Of a stretch of 32,627 nucleotides of DNA, positions 16,188-26,782 are shown piece by piece. The notes beneath the pieces were generated by a model, which worked only from the letters and a program-made list of their open reading frames with translations, had not been told where the DNA came from and made no database searches. Origin of the DNA: CAIOSQ01 sp964434345 (GTDB lineage Bacteria; Pseudomonadota; Alphaproteobacteria; CACIAM-22H2); the NCBI GenBank assembly GCA_964434345.1, contig CAYSUY010000023.1, forward strand, positions 1-32,627. Direction: 5' to 3'. Position 1 is the first letter of the stretch. Every line of letters begins with the position of its first letter. Both the position numbers and the translations under genes were made by a program.

Positions 16188-17480
16188 ATGACGACCGACC
16201 CGGCCGCGTCACGCGACGCATGGCCCGGGCTCGCCGTCGTCGGGATCGATCACCGCACGGCGCCGCCCGCGCTCCGCGACGGCCTGTTCCTGACCGACGA
16301 GGATCTCGACGCGCTGCAGGGCACGCTGCGTGGGCGCGGGTTCCAGCAGGTTGTCGTCCTGTCCACCTGCGACCGGCTCGAATTCCATCTCGTTGCGGCG
16401 GACGTCACCACCGCCGCCACCGTTGCAGGCGCGGTCATCGCGGATCTCGCGGCGGCGCGCGGTCTCGTCGGAGCCGCGCGCCCGGTGGCTCGGTTCGGTG
16501 CCACGGCCCTGGACCATCTCTTCCGCGTCGCGTGCGCGCTCGAGAGCCGTGTCGCGGGAGAGCCGCAGATCCTCGGCCAGGTGAAGGCCGCCGACCGCCG
16601 GGCCCGGGAGGCGGGGCTGATGGGCGCCGAACTCGACGCGGTGCTGAGTGCGGCCTACTCCGCCGCGAAGCGCGTGCGTACCGAGACCACGATCGGCGAG
16701 CGTCCGACATCGATGGCCGCCGCCGCGCTTGCGGTTGCGCGCGATGTCCATGGAGACCTGTCGCGCGTTTCGCTGCTTGTCCTCGGCGGTGGCGAACTGG
16801 GCGAGATGATGCTGGACCTCCTGCGCGGCGCCGGGGTGCGGCGGGCTCGCCTCGCTGATCCCTATCCATCGCGCGCGATCTTCCTGTCCCGGCGGCTGGG
16901 ACTTCCGCTGGTGCCGTTCGAGACGCTCGCCGAAACCCTCGTGGATTGCGATGTCGTTGTGGCCGCCGCCGGCACCGGGCGCGTGCTCCTCGGTCGCTCG
17001 GAGATGGAGCGCGTCGCGCAACTCCGGCGACGGCGACCGGTGCTCCTGCTCGATTTCGGCGTTCCGCCGGATGCCGACCCGGGCGTCGACGACGTCGATG
17101 GGGTCTATCGCTACGACATCGACGACCTGGAGCGCATCGCACTGCAGGGACGCGCCGGCCGCGAGGCGGAACTGGCGGCGGCTGCGACAATCGTCGCGGA
17201 AGAGGTCGCGCGCCTGCGTGTCGAGCGCTCGCGTCGTGCGGCCGTGCCGGTGATCGCGGCGCTGCGCCGCCGCTTCGATGCCGAGCGGCGGCGCGCCCTC
17301 GACGAGGCGGGCGCGGACGCCGCCCGCGCGACGGAGTTGATGGCCAATCGATTGCTGCATCTGCCGCAGGCGCATCTGCGGGCTCTGGCCGCTCCGGATG
17401 GGGAGCCCGCCGCAATCGGCGCGGCCGAGGACCTGCTCCGTGCCCTGTTCGGGCTCGACGATGGGACGCCTGACGCATGA
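16188..17480 (+). CDS. hemA: Glutamyl-tRNA reductase HemA (C5 pathway)
   Basis: HemA reduces glutamyl-tRNA to glutamate-1-semialdehyde, the first committed step of tetrapyrrole synthesis by the C5 route. The 430-residue protein shows VVGIDHRTAP, catalytic Cys61 in STCDRLE, ESRVAGEPQILGQVKAA, AAKRVRTETTIGERP, and a Rossmann segment LLVLGGGELGEMML. The textbook active-site motif is STCNR; here Asn is replaced by Asp. Many alphaproteobacteria instead make ALA from glycine and succinyl-CoA with ALA synthase, so this gene indicates the C5 route in this organism. Its stop overlaps the prfA ATG (ATGA). hemA-prfA-prmC is also the E. coli order. Confidence 0.94.
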   Translation: MTTDPAASRDAWPGLAVVGIDHRTAPPALRDGLFLTDEDLDALQGTLRGRGFQQVVVLSTCDRLEFHLVAADVTTAATVAGAVIADLAAARGLVGAARPVARFGATALDHLFRVACALESRVAGEPQILGQVKAADRRAREAGLMGAELDAVLSAAYSAAKRVRTETTIGERPTSMAAAALAVARDVHGDLSRVSLLVLGGGELGEMMLDLLRGAGVRRARLADPYPSRAIFLSRRLGLPLVPFETLAETLVDCDVVVAAAGTGRVLLGRSEMERVAQLRRRRPVLLLDFGVPPDADPGVDDVDGVYRYDIDDLERIALQGRAGREAELAAAATIVAEEVARLRVERSRRAAVPVIAALRRRFDAERRRALDEAGADAARATELMANRLLHLPQAHLRALAAPDGEPAAIGAAEDLLRALFGLDDGTPDA

Positions 17481-18547
17481 GCCTCGATCGTAACCTGGAC
17501 GCGGTCCTTCGCCGTCACGAGGAGATCAGGGCGCAGATGGCGGCCGCACCCGACGATCCGCGCATCTTTCAGAAGCTCGCGAAGGAGTTTGCGGATCTCG
17601 ATCCTGTTGTGGCGGCGATCGTCGCGTTACGCCGTGCGCAGGCCGAACTGCAGGATCTGTCGGCGCTCGCCTCCGGTGGCGACGAGGACATGAAGGCGTT
17701 GGCGCAGGAGGAGTTCTTCGCGCTCAAGGCCCGATTGCCGGGCATGGAGCGCGACGTTCAACTGATGCTGCTGCCGAAAGACTCGGCGGACGAGCGCAAT
17801 GCGATCCTCGAAGTGCGCGCCGGGACGGGCGGCGACGAGGCGGCGCTTTTCGCCGCCGACCTCTTCCGCATGTATCAGCGCTACGCAGCCTTGCGCAGCT
17901 GGCGTTTCGAGATCCTCGAACTCGCCGAGACTGGTCTGGGTGGTCTCAAGGAGGGCATCGCGGTCATTTCGGGAGGCGGCGTCTTCGCCCGGCTGAAATT
18001 CGAATCCGGCGTCCATCGCGTCCAGCGCGTTCCGGTGACGGAGGCCTCGGGACGTATCCATACGTCCGCAGCGACGGTCGCGGTCCTGCCCGAGGCGGAA
18101 GAGGTGGACATCCGGATCGAGGACAAGGATCTGCGCGTCGACGTGTTCCGCGCCCAGGGCGCGGGCGGCCAGCACGTGAACACGACCGACAGCGCGGTCC
18201 GCATCACCCATCTGCCGACCGGTTTCGTCGTCACGCAGCAGGATGAGAAATCGCAGCACAAGAACAAGGCGAAGGCGATGAAGATCCTGCGCGCGCGGCT
18301 TTTCGAGGCGGAGCGCCAGCGTCAGGACGCCGTCCGCGCGGCGGATCGGCGCAGCCAGGTCGGCTCGGGCGATCGCTCGGAGCGCATCCGGACCTATAAT
18401 TTTCCGCAGAACCGCGTCACCGATCACCGCATCAACATGTCGCTGCATGCGCTGGAGCAGGTCCTCGCCGGAGCGGCTCTGGACGGTCTCATAGACTCGC
18501 TGCTCGCGGAGGATCGTGCGGCGCGCCTCGCGGAACTCGCGACATGA
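17477..18547 (+). CDS. prfA: Peptide chain release factor 1 (RF1)
   Basis: RF1 recognises UAA and UAG and releases the finished peptide. The 356-residue protein carries the GGQ catalytic motif at 230-232 (GAGGQHVNTTDSAVR) and the stop-codon recognition tripeptide PVT in RVPVTEASGRIHTS, an RF1-type PxT rather than the RF2 SPF. RNKAKAMKILRARL-like and RTYNFPQNRVTDHRI segments complete domain 4. Gln232 is the residue methylated by PrmC, encoded immediately downstream with a 4-base overlap (18544-18547). The gene also overlaps hemA by 4 bases. Confidence 0.97.
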   Translation: MSLDRNLDAVLRRHEEIRAQMAAAPDDPRIFQKLAKEFADLDPVVAAIVALRRAQAELQDLSALASGGDEDMKALAQEEFFALKARLPGMERDVQLMLLPKDSADERNAILEVRAGTGGDEAALFAADLFRMYQRYAALRSWRFEILELAETGLGGLKEGIAVISGGGVFARLKFESGVHRVQRVPVTEASGRIHTSAATVAVLPEAEEVDIRIEDKDLRVDVFRAQGAGGQHVNTTDSAVRITHLPTGFVVTQQDEKSQHKNKAKAMKILRARLFEAERQRQDAVRAADRRSQVGSGDRSERIRTYNFPQNRVTDHRINMSLHALEQVLAGAALDGLIDSLLAEDRAARLAELAT

Positions 18548-19398
18548 CGACGCGCGGGGCGGCCCTGGCGGCGGCACGGGCGCGGCTCGCGGCTGCGGGG
18601 ATCGACGGCGCGCCGCTCGATGCGCGCGTCCTGCTCTGCCACGTGCTGGGATGCGGCCCCGAGGCTTTGGTAGGGTGGCCGGAAGCGCCGATCGGCGAGA
18701 CCGAGGCGCGCGCCTACGCCGCGCTCGTGGAACGGCGCGCCCGTCATGAACCGGTTGCCTATCTCGTCGGCCACCGCGAATTCTGGGGGTTGAGCTTCCT
18801 TGTTTCCCCCGCGACGCTCATTCCGCGCCCCGACAGCGAAACCCTGGTGGAGGCAGCGCTGGTCGGCAGTCCCGGTGCCGCTGCACCGCGTCGCATCCTC
18901 GACATCGGCACCGGAACCGGATGCCTCCTGATCGCGCTGCTGTGCGAGTTTCCCGACGCCGTCGGCGTGGGCCTCGACGTGGTGCCGGACGCCCTCCACC
19001 TGGCGGCGGCCAATGCGGGCAGGTTGGGCGTGTCGTCCCGCGTGCGCTGGTGCCTCGGGGAGATCCGGGACGACGAGATGCCCTTCGACCTCGTGGTCGC
19101 GAACCTGCCCTACATCCCGCGCGGCGCGCTGACGGCGCTCGAGCCCGATGTCGTAGACTACGAGCCCGCATCGGCCCTGGATGGCGGGGTCGATGGACTA
19201 GACGTGTTTCGGTCGATCCTGCCCCAGCTGCCGCGCCTGCTCGGTCCGGGTGGGCGGGCGTTGTTCGAGATCGGCGCTGGTCAGGCATCCGCGGTGGAGG
19301 AGGTGGCGCAAAGTGTCGCGGCGCTCGCCCGCGTGCGGCGCTGGCGCGATCTTGCGGGATTGGAGCGTGTGGTCGAACTTCGCCGGAGCGCGGCTTGA
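18544..19398 (+). CDS. prmC: Release factor glutamine methyltransferase PrmC (HemK)
   Basis: PrmC methylates the GGQ glutamine of RF1 and RF2, raising termination efficiency. The 284-residue protein has a helical N-domain, EPVAYLVGHREFWGLSF (RF-binding region), LIPRPDSETLVEA, the SAM motif LDIGTGTGCLLIALL, and ALDGGVDGLDVFR. The catalytic motif is normally NPPY; here residues 187-190 read NLPY, in VVANLPYIPRG. Asn and Tyr, which position the glutamine, are kept. The position beside RF1 makes the assignment firm despite the substitution. There is no gene in the 201 bases that follow. Confidence 0.95.
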   Translation: MTTRGAALAAARARLAAAGIDGAPLDARVLLCHVLGCGPEALVGWPEAPIGETEARAYAALVERRARHEPVAYLVGHREFWGLSFLVSPATLIPRPDSETLVEAALVGSPGAAAPRRILDIGTGTGCLLIALLCEFPDAVGVGLDVVPDALHLAAANAGRLGVSSRVRWCLGEIRDDEMPFDLVVANLPYIPRGALTALEPDVVDYEPASALDGGVDGLDVFRSILPQLPRLLGPGGRALFEIGAGQASAVEEVAQSVAALARVRRWRDLAGLERVVELRRSAA

Positions 19399-19408
19399 TC
19401 GAACAGGC

Positions 19409-19437
19409 TTGGAAACGGATGCCGACGGCCCTATTGT
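19409..19437 (+). promoter_or_regulatory. Candidate promoter of the DUF4167 gene
   Basis: TTGGAA (19409-19414) and TATTGT (19432-19437) are separated by exactly 17 bases, each matching 4 of 6 consensus positions. They lie in the 201-base non-coding gap after prmC and would leave a leader of roughly 155 bases. I see no gene in that gap: its open frames are short and look like nothing known. Confidence 0.4.
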
Positions 19438-19599
19438 CGCGATCGCTCGGTGCCGGAAGGTCTGGTGCAGGAGCGGTCCCGCCCTCGGCGCATGCCGTGC
19501 GGAGCGGAGGCCAGGGACGAGTGAGGCGCCCAGACGGGGCGGCTTCGTCCGACTCGCGGCCCTGAGTGGGCCTTGGTCCATCATTTACGGTCGAGACAC

Positions 19600-20118
19600 A
19601 TGAAGCGTCAGCGGGGCCGCCATAACGGCCGCAAACCTCACCATCACCAGCCTCACAACCCGAATCTCCCGATCCGGTCGCAGACTTTCGACTCGAACGG
19701 GCCAGATGTGCGGGTACGCGGCAATGCCTTTCAGATCCTCGAGAAATACGTGGCCCTGGCGCGAGATGCCCAGGCCGCGGGCGACAGGATCGCAGCCGAG
19801 AATTATTTTCAGCACGCGGAACATTACTTCCGACTGATCAACGAGAGCGGCGGCTACCAGCAGCAGCAGCAGCAGCGCCAGCACGGTAACCCTGGTTTCC
19901 AGGGCGGCGGTGCGCAGGGTGGCGACCCGCGCGCGGGTGGTGGCATGGATCCTGCCGCTGGCGGCGCTGCGCAGGTGCAACCGGCAGCCCAGATCGGTGG
20001 CGCGGCTGCGATGGTCGCGCAGAGCGGTGGGGGCGGCGCGACCGTGACGCCGACGGGATACGCGGCGATCAACGCGGCGAACGCGGCGAACGCCGCTGCG
20101 GACCCGACGCAGGATTGA
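19600..20118 (+). CDS. DUF4167 domain protein
   Basis: A 172-residue protein with a basic N-terminus (MKRQRGRHNGRKPHHH), which could touch nucleic acid. The conserved DUF4167 core is at residues 35-81: VRVRGNAFQILEKYVALARD, then AENYFQHAEHYFRLIN. A glutamine-, glycine- and alanine-rich tail follows, including six consecutive Gln at residues 87-92, and looks disordered. The family is common in alphaproteobacteria and often lies between prmC and clpB, as here. Its function is not established; an RNA or ribosome link is only an inference from charge and neighbours. The ATG at 19600 is chosen because the nine-residue extension from 19573 is not conserved in character. Confidence 0.9.
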   Translation: MKRQRGRHNGRKPHHHQPHNPNLPIRSQTFDSNGPDVRVRGNAFQILEKYVALARDAQAAGDRIAAENYFQHAEHYFRLINESGGYQQQQQQRQHGNPGFQGGGAQGGDPRAGGGMDPAAGGAAQVQPAAQIGGAAAMVAQSGGGGATVTPTGYAAINAANAANAAADPTQD

Positions 20119-20122
20119 GGCG

Positions 20123-20150
20123 CGCGGCGTCCGCTCAACCGGACGTCGCG
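20123..20150. terminator. Hairpin between convergent DUF4167 and MOSC genes
   Basis: An 11-base-pair stem (CGCGGCGTCCG paired with CGGACGTCGCG, one G-T pair) closes a 6-base loop CTCAAC. It starts 5 bases after the DUF4167 stop and overlaps the 3' end of the MOSC gene, so it could end transcripts from both sides. There is no T-run, so it is not a standard intrinsic terminator. Confidence 0.5.
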
Positions 20151-20908
20151 GCGATCGGTTCGATCCGGTCCCCGAGCGCGACCGCACCACCGGAGACCAC
20201 CTCCGCGTAGACGCCGCAATCGGCATGTCCGAACGCGTCTTCGAGCGCGAGCGGAATGTTGAGATCGCGCTGGCCTGATTGCGGGTCGACATTCGTCGCG
20301 GCGCATCGTGCGATGCGCTCGACCACCCGCAGTCGCGCGGTGCCGATGGCGATCTCGCGCCCCACCCAGTCGAACTCCGACCACGGCGGCAGCCCCTCGA
20401 CATGGATGTTGGCGCGGAACCGCGCCGGGTCGACGGGCGCACGCAGCACGCGCTCGAGGTCGCGGACGCTCTCCAGACCGACGATGGAGATAAGCCTCTC
20501 CGGGGTGTCGGAAAACATATGGCCGGGCGCGGAGACGATGCGCGGGTTTCGGCGCGATGCCACGCCCGCGTAGGCGGCGAAGAACTGTTCGATCACGACG
20601 CGTCCGGCGGGATCGTCGAGCGCTCCGCGCACCACACGCTTGCCGTCACGTTCGATCGTCAGCACGCGGTCTGCGGGATCGAAGCGGGTGGCAAGCCGGG
20701 CGAGGCGCTCGTCGCGCATCAAGGTCAGGAAATTTGTCTTCGGTTGCCAGAGCGGCGCGACCGGATCGAAGGGCGCCGTGCCGACATGAAGGGCGTAGAT
20801 CCTGTCGCCGGGCAGGCCTTCGCCCTGCGACAGAATGACCCGCTGCAGGCTCTCGGCGGAGAGCCCCTTGACGGGAAAGCGCTGCAGGCGCGCGATTGTG
20901 GCGGCCAT
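20135..20908 (-). CDS. MOSC domain protein, YcbX-like molybdenum-sulfur carrier
   Basis: A 257-residue MOSC protein with an N-terminal MOSC_N beta-barrel (IARLQRFPVKGLSAESL) and a MOSC domain containing RFRANIHVEGLPPWSEFDW. The conserved cysteine that would bind the molybdenum cofactor or its sulfur is Cys202 (ERIARCAATNVDPQSGQRD). The GHADCGVYAEVV segment near the C-terminus is also typical. Relatives include E. coli YcbX and mitochondrial mARC, which reduce N-hydroxylated compounds with molybdenum cofactor and an electron partner. No partner reductase is visible here. An in-frame upstream ATG at 21004 adds an arginine-rich non-family tail overlapping the clpB promoter, so 20908 is chosen. 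Confidence 0.9.
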   Translation of the reverse strand: MAATIARLQRFPVKGLSAESLQRVILSQGEGLPGDRIYALHVGTAPFDPVAPLWQPKTNFLTLMRDERLARLATRFDPADRVLTIERDGKRVVRGALDDPAGRVVIEQFFAAYAGVASRRNPRIVSAPGHMFSDTPERLISIVGLESVRDLERVLRAPVDPARFRANIHVEGLPPWSEFDWVGREIAIGTARLRVVERIARCAATNVDPQSGQRDLNIPLALEDAFGHADCGVYAEVVSGGAVALGDRIEPIAATSG

Positions 20909-20977
20909 CCGACCCAACTTGCAAGAAAGGGGCGGCATCTTCGCCGGAGCGGTTCTCCTGTCAATCCGCCGTACGCC

Positions 20978-21006
20978 CTTGCGCGTCGCGCGGCGCCTCG
21001 CCATAT
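20978..21006 (+). promoter_or_regulatory. Heat-shock (RpoH/sigma-32-like) promoter of clpB
   Basis: CCCTTG (CTTG at 20978-20981) and GCCATAT (CCATAT at 21001-21006) are separated by 19 bases. This resembles the sigma-32 pattern CTTGAA - 13 to 17 - CCCCAT, measured at the same positions. It lies about 75 bases upstream of the clpB ATG, in the gap divergent from the MOSC gene. clpB is a classic RpoH target, which supports the reading. Confidence 0.5.
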
Positions 21007-21080
21007 CGCCGACGGGTCGCCATCAGGGGCCCTCGAACCCGTGTCGCCCGTCAGGGGACCATTCAAAGAGGCTCGAAGCC

Positions 21081-23681
<2,601 letters not shown>

Positions 23682-23704
23682 CGGGACGACCGTCGGCCTG
23701 AAAA

Positions 23705-23730
23705 CGGGGCCGGCGCATGCGCCGGCCCCG
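23705..23730. terminator. 26-base perfect palindrome between convergent clpB and aldehyde dehydrogenase
   Basis: CGGGGCCGGCGC-AT-GCGCCGGCCCCG is exactly self-complementary. As a hairpin it forms an 11-base-pair GC stem with a CATG loop. It lies 24 bases after the clpB stop and 15 bases beyond the stop of the converging gene. AAAA precedes it on the plus strand, so a transcript from the right would have UUUU just after the stem. It is therefore a better intrinsic terminator for the leftward operon than for clpB. Confidence 0.75.
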
Positions 23731-23745
23731 TCCGCGTGCTCGCCG

Positions 23746-25179
23746 TCACATCGACAATTGGCTGACGAATTTCGTGTTGAGGTACGCCTCGAGCGCCTCG
23801 AGGCCACCCTCGGAGCCGTATCCCGAATCCTTGACGCCACCGAACGGAACTTCGGGCAGCGCCAGGCCGTGATGGTTGATCGACACCATGCCGCTCTCCA
23901 GCGCCGAACCGACGGCGGTGGCGAGCTTCGTGTTGCGCGTGTAGGCGTAGGCGGCGAGTCCGTATTCGAGACGGTTCGCCTCCTGGATCGCGCCGTCGAA
24001 ATCCTTGAACGGCTTGATCACGGCGAGGGGGCCGAAGGGTTCCTCGTTCATGATGCGTGCGCTGGTCGGGACGTCGGTCAACACGGTGGGTTCGAAGAAA
24101 TAACCCTTGTTGCCAATCCGCTTGCCGCCGGTCTCGACCTTCGCGCCCGACTTGATCGCGTCGGCCATGAATCCTTCCATCGCGTCGATGCGGCGCGCAT
24201 GGCAGAGCGGACCCATCGTCGTCGTCGGATCCATGCCGTCGCCGATCTTCTGCGCCTTGGAGACGGCGATGAATTTCTCGACGAACTTCTCGTAGACCGA
24301 CTGCTGGACCAGGAAGCGCGTCGGCGCAATGCAGACCTGGCCGGCGTTACGGTATTTGTTGGTCGACAGGACGCTTACCGCCTGATCGAGATCCGCGTCG
24401 TCGAAGACGATCGCCGGCGCGTGGCCACCCAGTTCCATCGTCACGCGTTTCATGTGGCGCCCGGCCATCGCGGTGAGCATCTTCCCGACGGCCGTCGAGC
24501 CCGTGAACGAGATCTTGCGGATGATCGGATGGTCGATGAGGTATTCGGATATCTCGGCCGGAACGCCATAGACGAGGTTCACGACGCCGTCCGGCACGCC
24601 CGCATCGAGGAAGGCCTGGAATAGCGCGGCCGGTGCGGCCGGGGTCTCTTCGGGGCACTTGGCGATGATGGAGCACCCCGTGGCGAGCGCCGCCGAGGCC
24701 TTGCGTACGATCTGGTTGATCGGGAAGTTCCACGGCGTGAATGCCGCGACCGGGCCCACCGGCTCCTTCAGCACCAGCTGGTAGACGTTTTCGGCGCGTG
24801 CGGGCACGACGCGGCCATAGGTGCGGCGGCCTTCCTCGGCGAACCAGTCGATGATGTCGCCAGCCAGCATCGTCTCGATTCGGGCCTGGGCCAGGGGCTT
24901 GCCCTGCTCGAGCGTCATCAGCTTCGCGATGTCGTCGGCGCGCGCCCGCATCAGGTCCGCAGCCTTGCGCATGATCTTCGACCGGTCATAGGCGGAGACC
25001 TTGCGCCAGGTCTCGAAGCCCTTCTTGGCTGCGGCGAGCGCGCGGTCGAGGTCTTCGATACCCGCATGCGCGACCGTGCCGATCTGCTCCTCCGTCGCCG
25101 GGTTGAGGACGGCAATGGTCCGGCCACTCGTGGCGGGTCCCCACTTGCCATCGATCAAAAGCTGCGTGTTGGGATACAT
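23746..25179 (-). CDS. NAD(P)-dependent aldehyde dehydrogenase, succinate-semialdehyde dehydrogenase-like
   Basis: A 477-residue ALDH that oxidises an aldehyde to its acid. All key residues are present: Asn151 (TPWNFPINQ), Lys174 (IIAKCPEETP), the FTGSTAVG cofactor turn at 225-232, Glu249 (MELGGHAP) and catalytic Cys283 (GQVCIAP). Overall it resembles GabD and semialdehyde dehydrogenases, but substrate cannot be read from sequence, and other small acidic aldehydes are possible. GAGGAG lies about 6 bases before the ATG at 25179. It is the last gene of the leftward arm of the IclR-controlled cluster, 77 bases after the EthD-like gene, and ends at the palindromic terminator. Confidence 0.9.
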   Translation of the reverse strand: MYPNTQLLIDGKWGPATSGRTIAVLNPATEEQIGTVAHAGIEDLDRALAAAKKGFETWRKVSAYDRSKIMRKAADLMRARADDIAKLMTLEQGKPLAQARIETMLAGDIIDWFAEEGRRTYGRVVPARAENVYQLVLKEPVGPVAAFTPWNFPINQIVRKASAALATGCSIIAKCPEETPAAPAALFQAFLDAGVPDGVVNLVYGVPAEISEYLIDHPIIRKISFTGSTAVGKMLTAMAGRHMKRVTMELGGHAPAIVFDDADLDQAVSVLSTNKYRNAGQVCIAPTRFLVQQSVYEKFVEKFIAVSKAQKIGDGMDPTTTMGPLCHARRIDAMEGFMADAIKSGAKVETGGKRIGNKGYFFEPTVLTDVPTSARIMNEEPFGPLAVIKPFKDFDGAIQEANRLEYGLAAYAYTRNTKLATAVGSALESGMVSINHHGLALPEVPFGGVKDSGYGSEGGLEALEAYLNTKFVSQLSM

Positions 25180-25256
25180 GGCTGCTCCTCGGTTTCGGGC
25201 GACGGATTTCGCGCGCGGCGGACCATCGCGCTCCAGGCGCGGCGTTGCAAGAGGTC

Positions 25257-25958
25257 TCAGCCGGGTGTCCAGGCGGTCTTCAGGCGGGTCGCTTCGTGGG
25301 TATAGATGCCGACGAGCGGTGCCGCGTCGGCGCCATGTGCGCGCAGGATCTCGGGCGCGAGCGGCGCGCGCATGGCGTCGACGAGCCGGTCCTGGGAGAT
25401 CCCTTCCACGAGCAGGATCCAGGAGGGGATGTCGGTCGGATTGCTGCGCGCCTTTTTCTCGGCCGTCTCGATGCGCGAGCCGCTGTCGTCGGTGCATCCC
25501 AGATGGACGCCAAGGATACCTGTCCGTGCCAGGAGGTCGGGCATCGCCTGGCGCACCAGATATGTCCGCAGATCCTCGTCGCGTCCGGCATCCGCTGCGA
25601 TCCGGAGCGTCGCGATCGTGCCGCCCTGCCCGAGTCCGGACGAACCGGCGACCCTGCACAGCCCCCGCGTAACGCCGCGGAAATGCTGGACTGCACGCTT
25701 GGTCCATGGGGTCGGCGCGTTGAGCCGGTTGAGGTAGTCCTGGCCGACGAGGACCTCGAAGCAATCGACTTCGTAGAGATTGAAGAATTCCTGCCCGTCG
25801 CCGCCGCTGCGCACGTAGCGCCGACCGCGCCGGAAACCCTGTATGCCCAGGCGCTCGGGCATGTGCTCGCGATGGTGCCAGTCGTAGAACTCGTCCAGCC
25901 CTTCGGGCACGATGTCATGCCAGATCGCCACGAACGCCTCGCCCGCGAGCCCGCTCAT
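25257..25958 (-). CDS. Unassigned EthD-like / dimeric alpha-beta-barrel protein
   Basis: A 233-residue soluble protein I do not recognise with certainty. The first half has AFVAIWHDIVPEGLDEFYDWH, then HREHMPERLGIQGFRRGRRYV, a WHxxEHxPER pattern like the metal-free EthD or stress-responsive A/B-barrel folds. The second half, from about residue 112 (TIATLRIAADAGRDEDLRTYL), looks like a second ferredoxin-like repeat. Such proteins are often small isomerases, cyclases or decarboxylases in degradative clusters. It sits between the SDR and ALDH genes, 37 bases after the SDR stop, so it probably acts in the same pathway. There is no signal peptide or membrane helix. Confidence 0.75.
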   Translation of the reverse strand: MSGLAGEAFVAIWHDIVPEGLDEFYDWHHREHMPERLGIQGFRRGRRYVRSGGDGQEFFNLYEVDCFEVLVGQDYLNRLNAPTPWTKRAVQHFRGVTRGLCRVAGSSGLGQGGTIATLRIAADAGRDEDLRTYLVRQAMPDLLARTGILGVHLGCTDDSGSRIETAEKKARSNPTDIPSWILLVEGISQDRLVDAMRAPLAPEILRAHGADAAPLVGIYTHEATRLKTAWTPG

Positions 25959-25995
25959 CGCCGTTGCCTTTCGATTCGCATATGCATGGTCCGGA

Positions 25996-26739
25996 TCAAT
26001 AGGTGGCTCGCCCGCCCGACAGGTCGAACACGGCGCCGGTCGAAAAACTCGCCTCGGGCGAGCATAGCCAGGCGACCATGCTCGCGATTTCGCCGAGATC
26101 CACGAACCTTCCGGCCGGGATGCGCGAAAGGATGTCGGCGCGTCTCGCCATCGTGATCTGCCGCGCCATCGCGGTTTCCGCGGCGACGGGGGAGACGACG
26201 TTGATCGTGATATCCTCCCGCGCCAGTTCCTTGGCCATGGATTTCGCGAGCGCCATGACCCCGGCCTTCGCTGCGGAATAGGCGGATCCCAGAGCCATGC
26301 CTTCCTTGCCCTGGATCGATCCCATGAGGACGATCCGGCCCGTGCGGCCATCGCGCGGCCGCGCGAGCATCGCCGCGGCGGCGGCCCGCGCGACGATGAA
26401 ACTGCCGGTGAGATTGACCTCGAGGAGGCGGCGGAAATCTTCTGGCGCCAGCTCGACGGCCGGGACGACCGGGCCGAGTATCCCGGCGCAATGGACGACG
26501 GCGTGCGGCATTGCCGCGGACATCGCGGCGTCGACAGCCGCAGCCTGTGTCACGTCGAGCGTCCGGTGGCGCGCGCCGCCCCGGACCTCCGACGCGGCGC
26601 GCGCGAGCGGCGCCGCGTCGAGGTCCCAGAGTTCGACGACGGCGCCATCGGCGACGAGCCGCTGCGCGCAGGCAAGACCGATTCCGCCCGCACCGCCGGT
26701 GACGACGACCCGGCGCCCCGCAAGGTCATGACGGTTCAC
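25996..26739 (-). CDS. Short-chain dehydrogenase/reductase (SDR), probably NAD-dependent
   Basis: A 247-residue classical SDR. The cofactor motif TGGAGGIG is at residues 14-21. Asp39 at the end of the second strand (ELWDLD) points to NAD rather than NADP. The active site is Asn109, Ser141 (MGSIQGKEG), Tyr154 and Lys158 (YSAAK). The family oxidises alcohols or sugars or reduces ketones; the substrate is not deducible. It starts with GTG at 26739, supported by GGAGGGGAG 9 bases upstream; no ATG exists in frame nearby. It follows the binding-protein gene by 43 bases and precedes the EthD-like gene, so it belongs to the leftward catabolic arm. Confidence 0.9.
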   Translation of the reverse strand: MNRHDLAGRRVVVTGGAGGIGLACAQRLVADGAVVELWDLDAAPLARAASEVRGGARHRTLDVTQAAAVDAAMSAAMPHAVVHCAGILGPVVPAVELAPEDFRRLLEVNLTGSFIVARAAAAAMLARPRDGRTGRIVLMGSIQGKEGMALGSAYSAAKAGVMALAKSMAKELAREDITINVVSPVAAETAMARQITMARRADILSRIPAGRFVDLGEIASMVAWLCSPEASFSTGAVFDLSGGRATY

Positions 26740-26782
26740 GACGCGCGTCTCCCCTCCGACGGTATTCTCGCCATTGCCGTCA

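Noticed and set aside
19385..19565. Short plus-strand frame after prmC
   Set aside because: Its product is low-complexity (Arg, Ser, Ala, Gly) with no motif or Shine-Dalgarno. The gap is better read as a promoter and leader for DUF4167.
25180..25764. Extension of the ALDH frame 195 codons upstream
   Set aside because: It overlaps the EthD-like gene in another frame, and the ATG at 25179 has a good GAGGAG and the correct family N-terminus.
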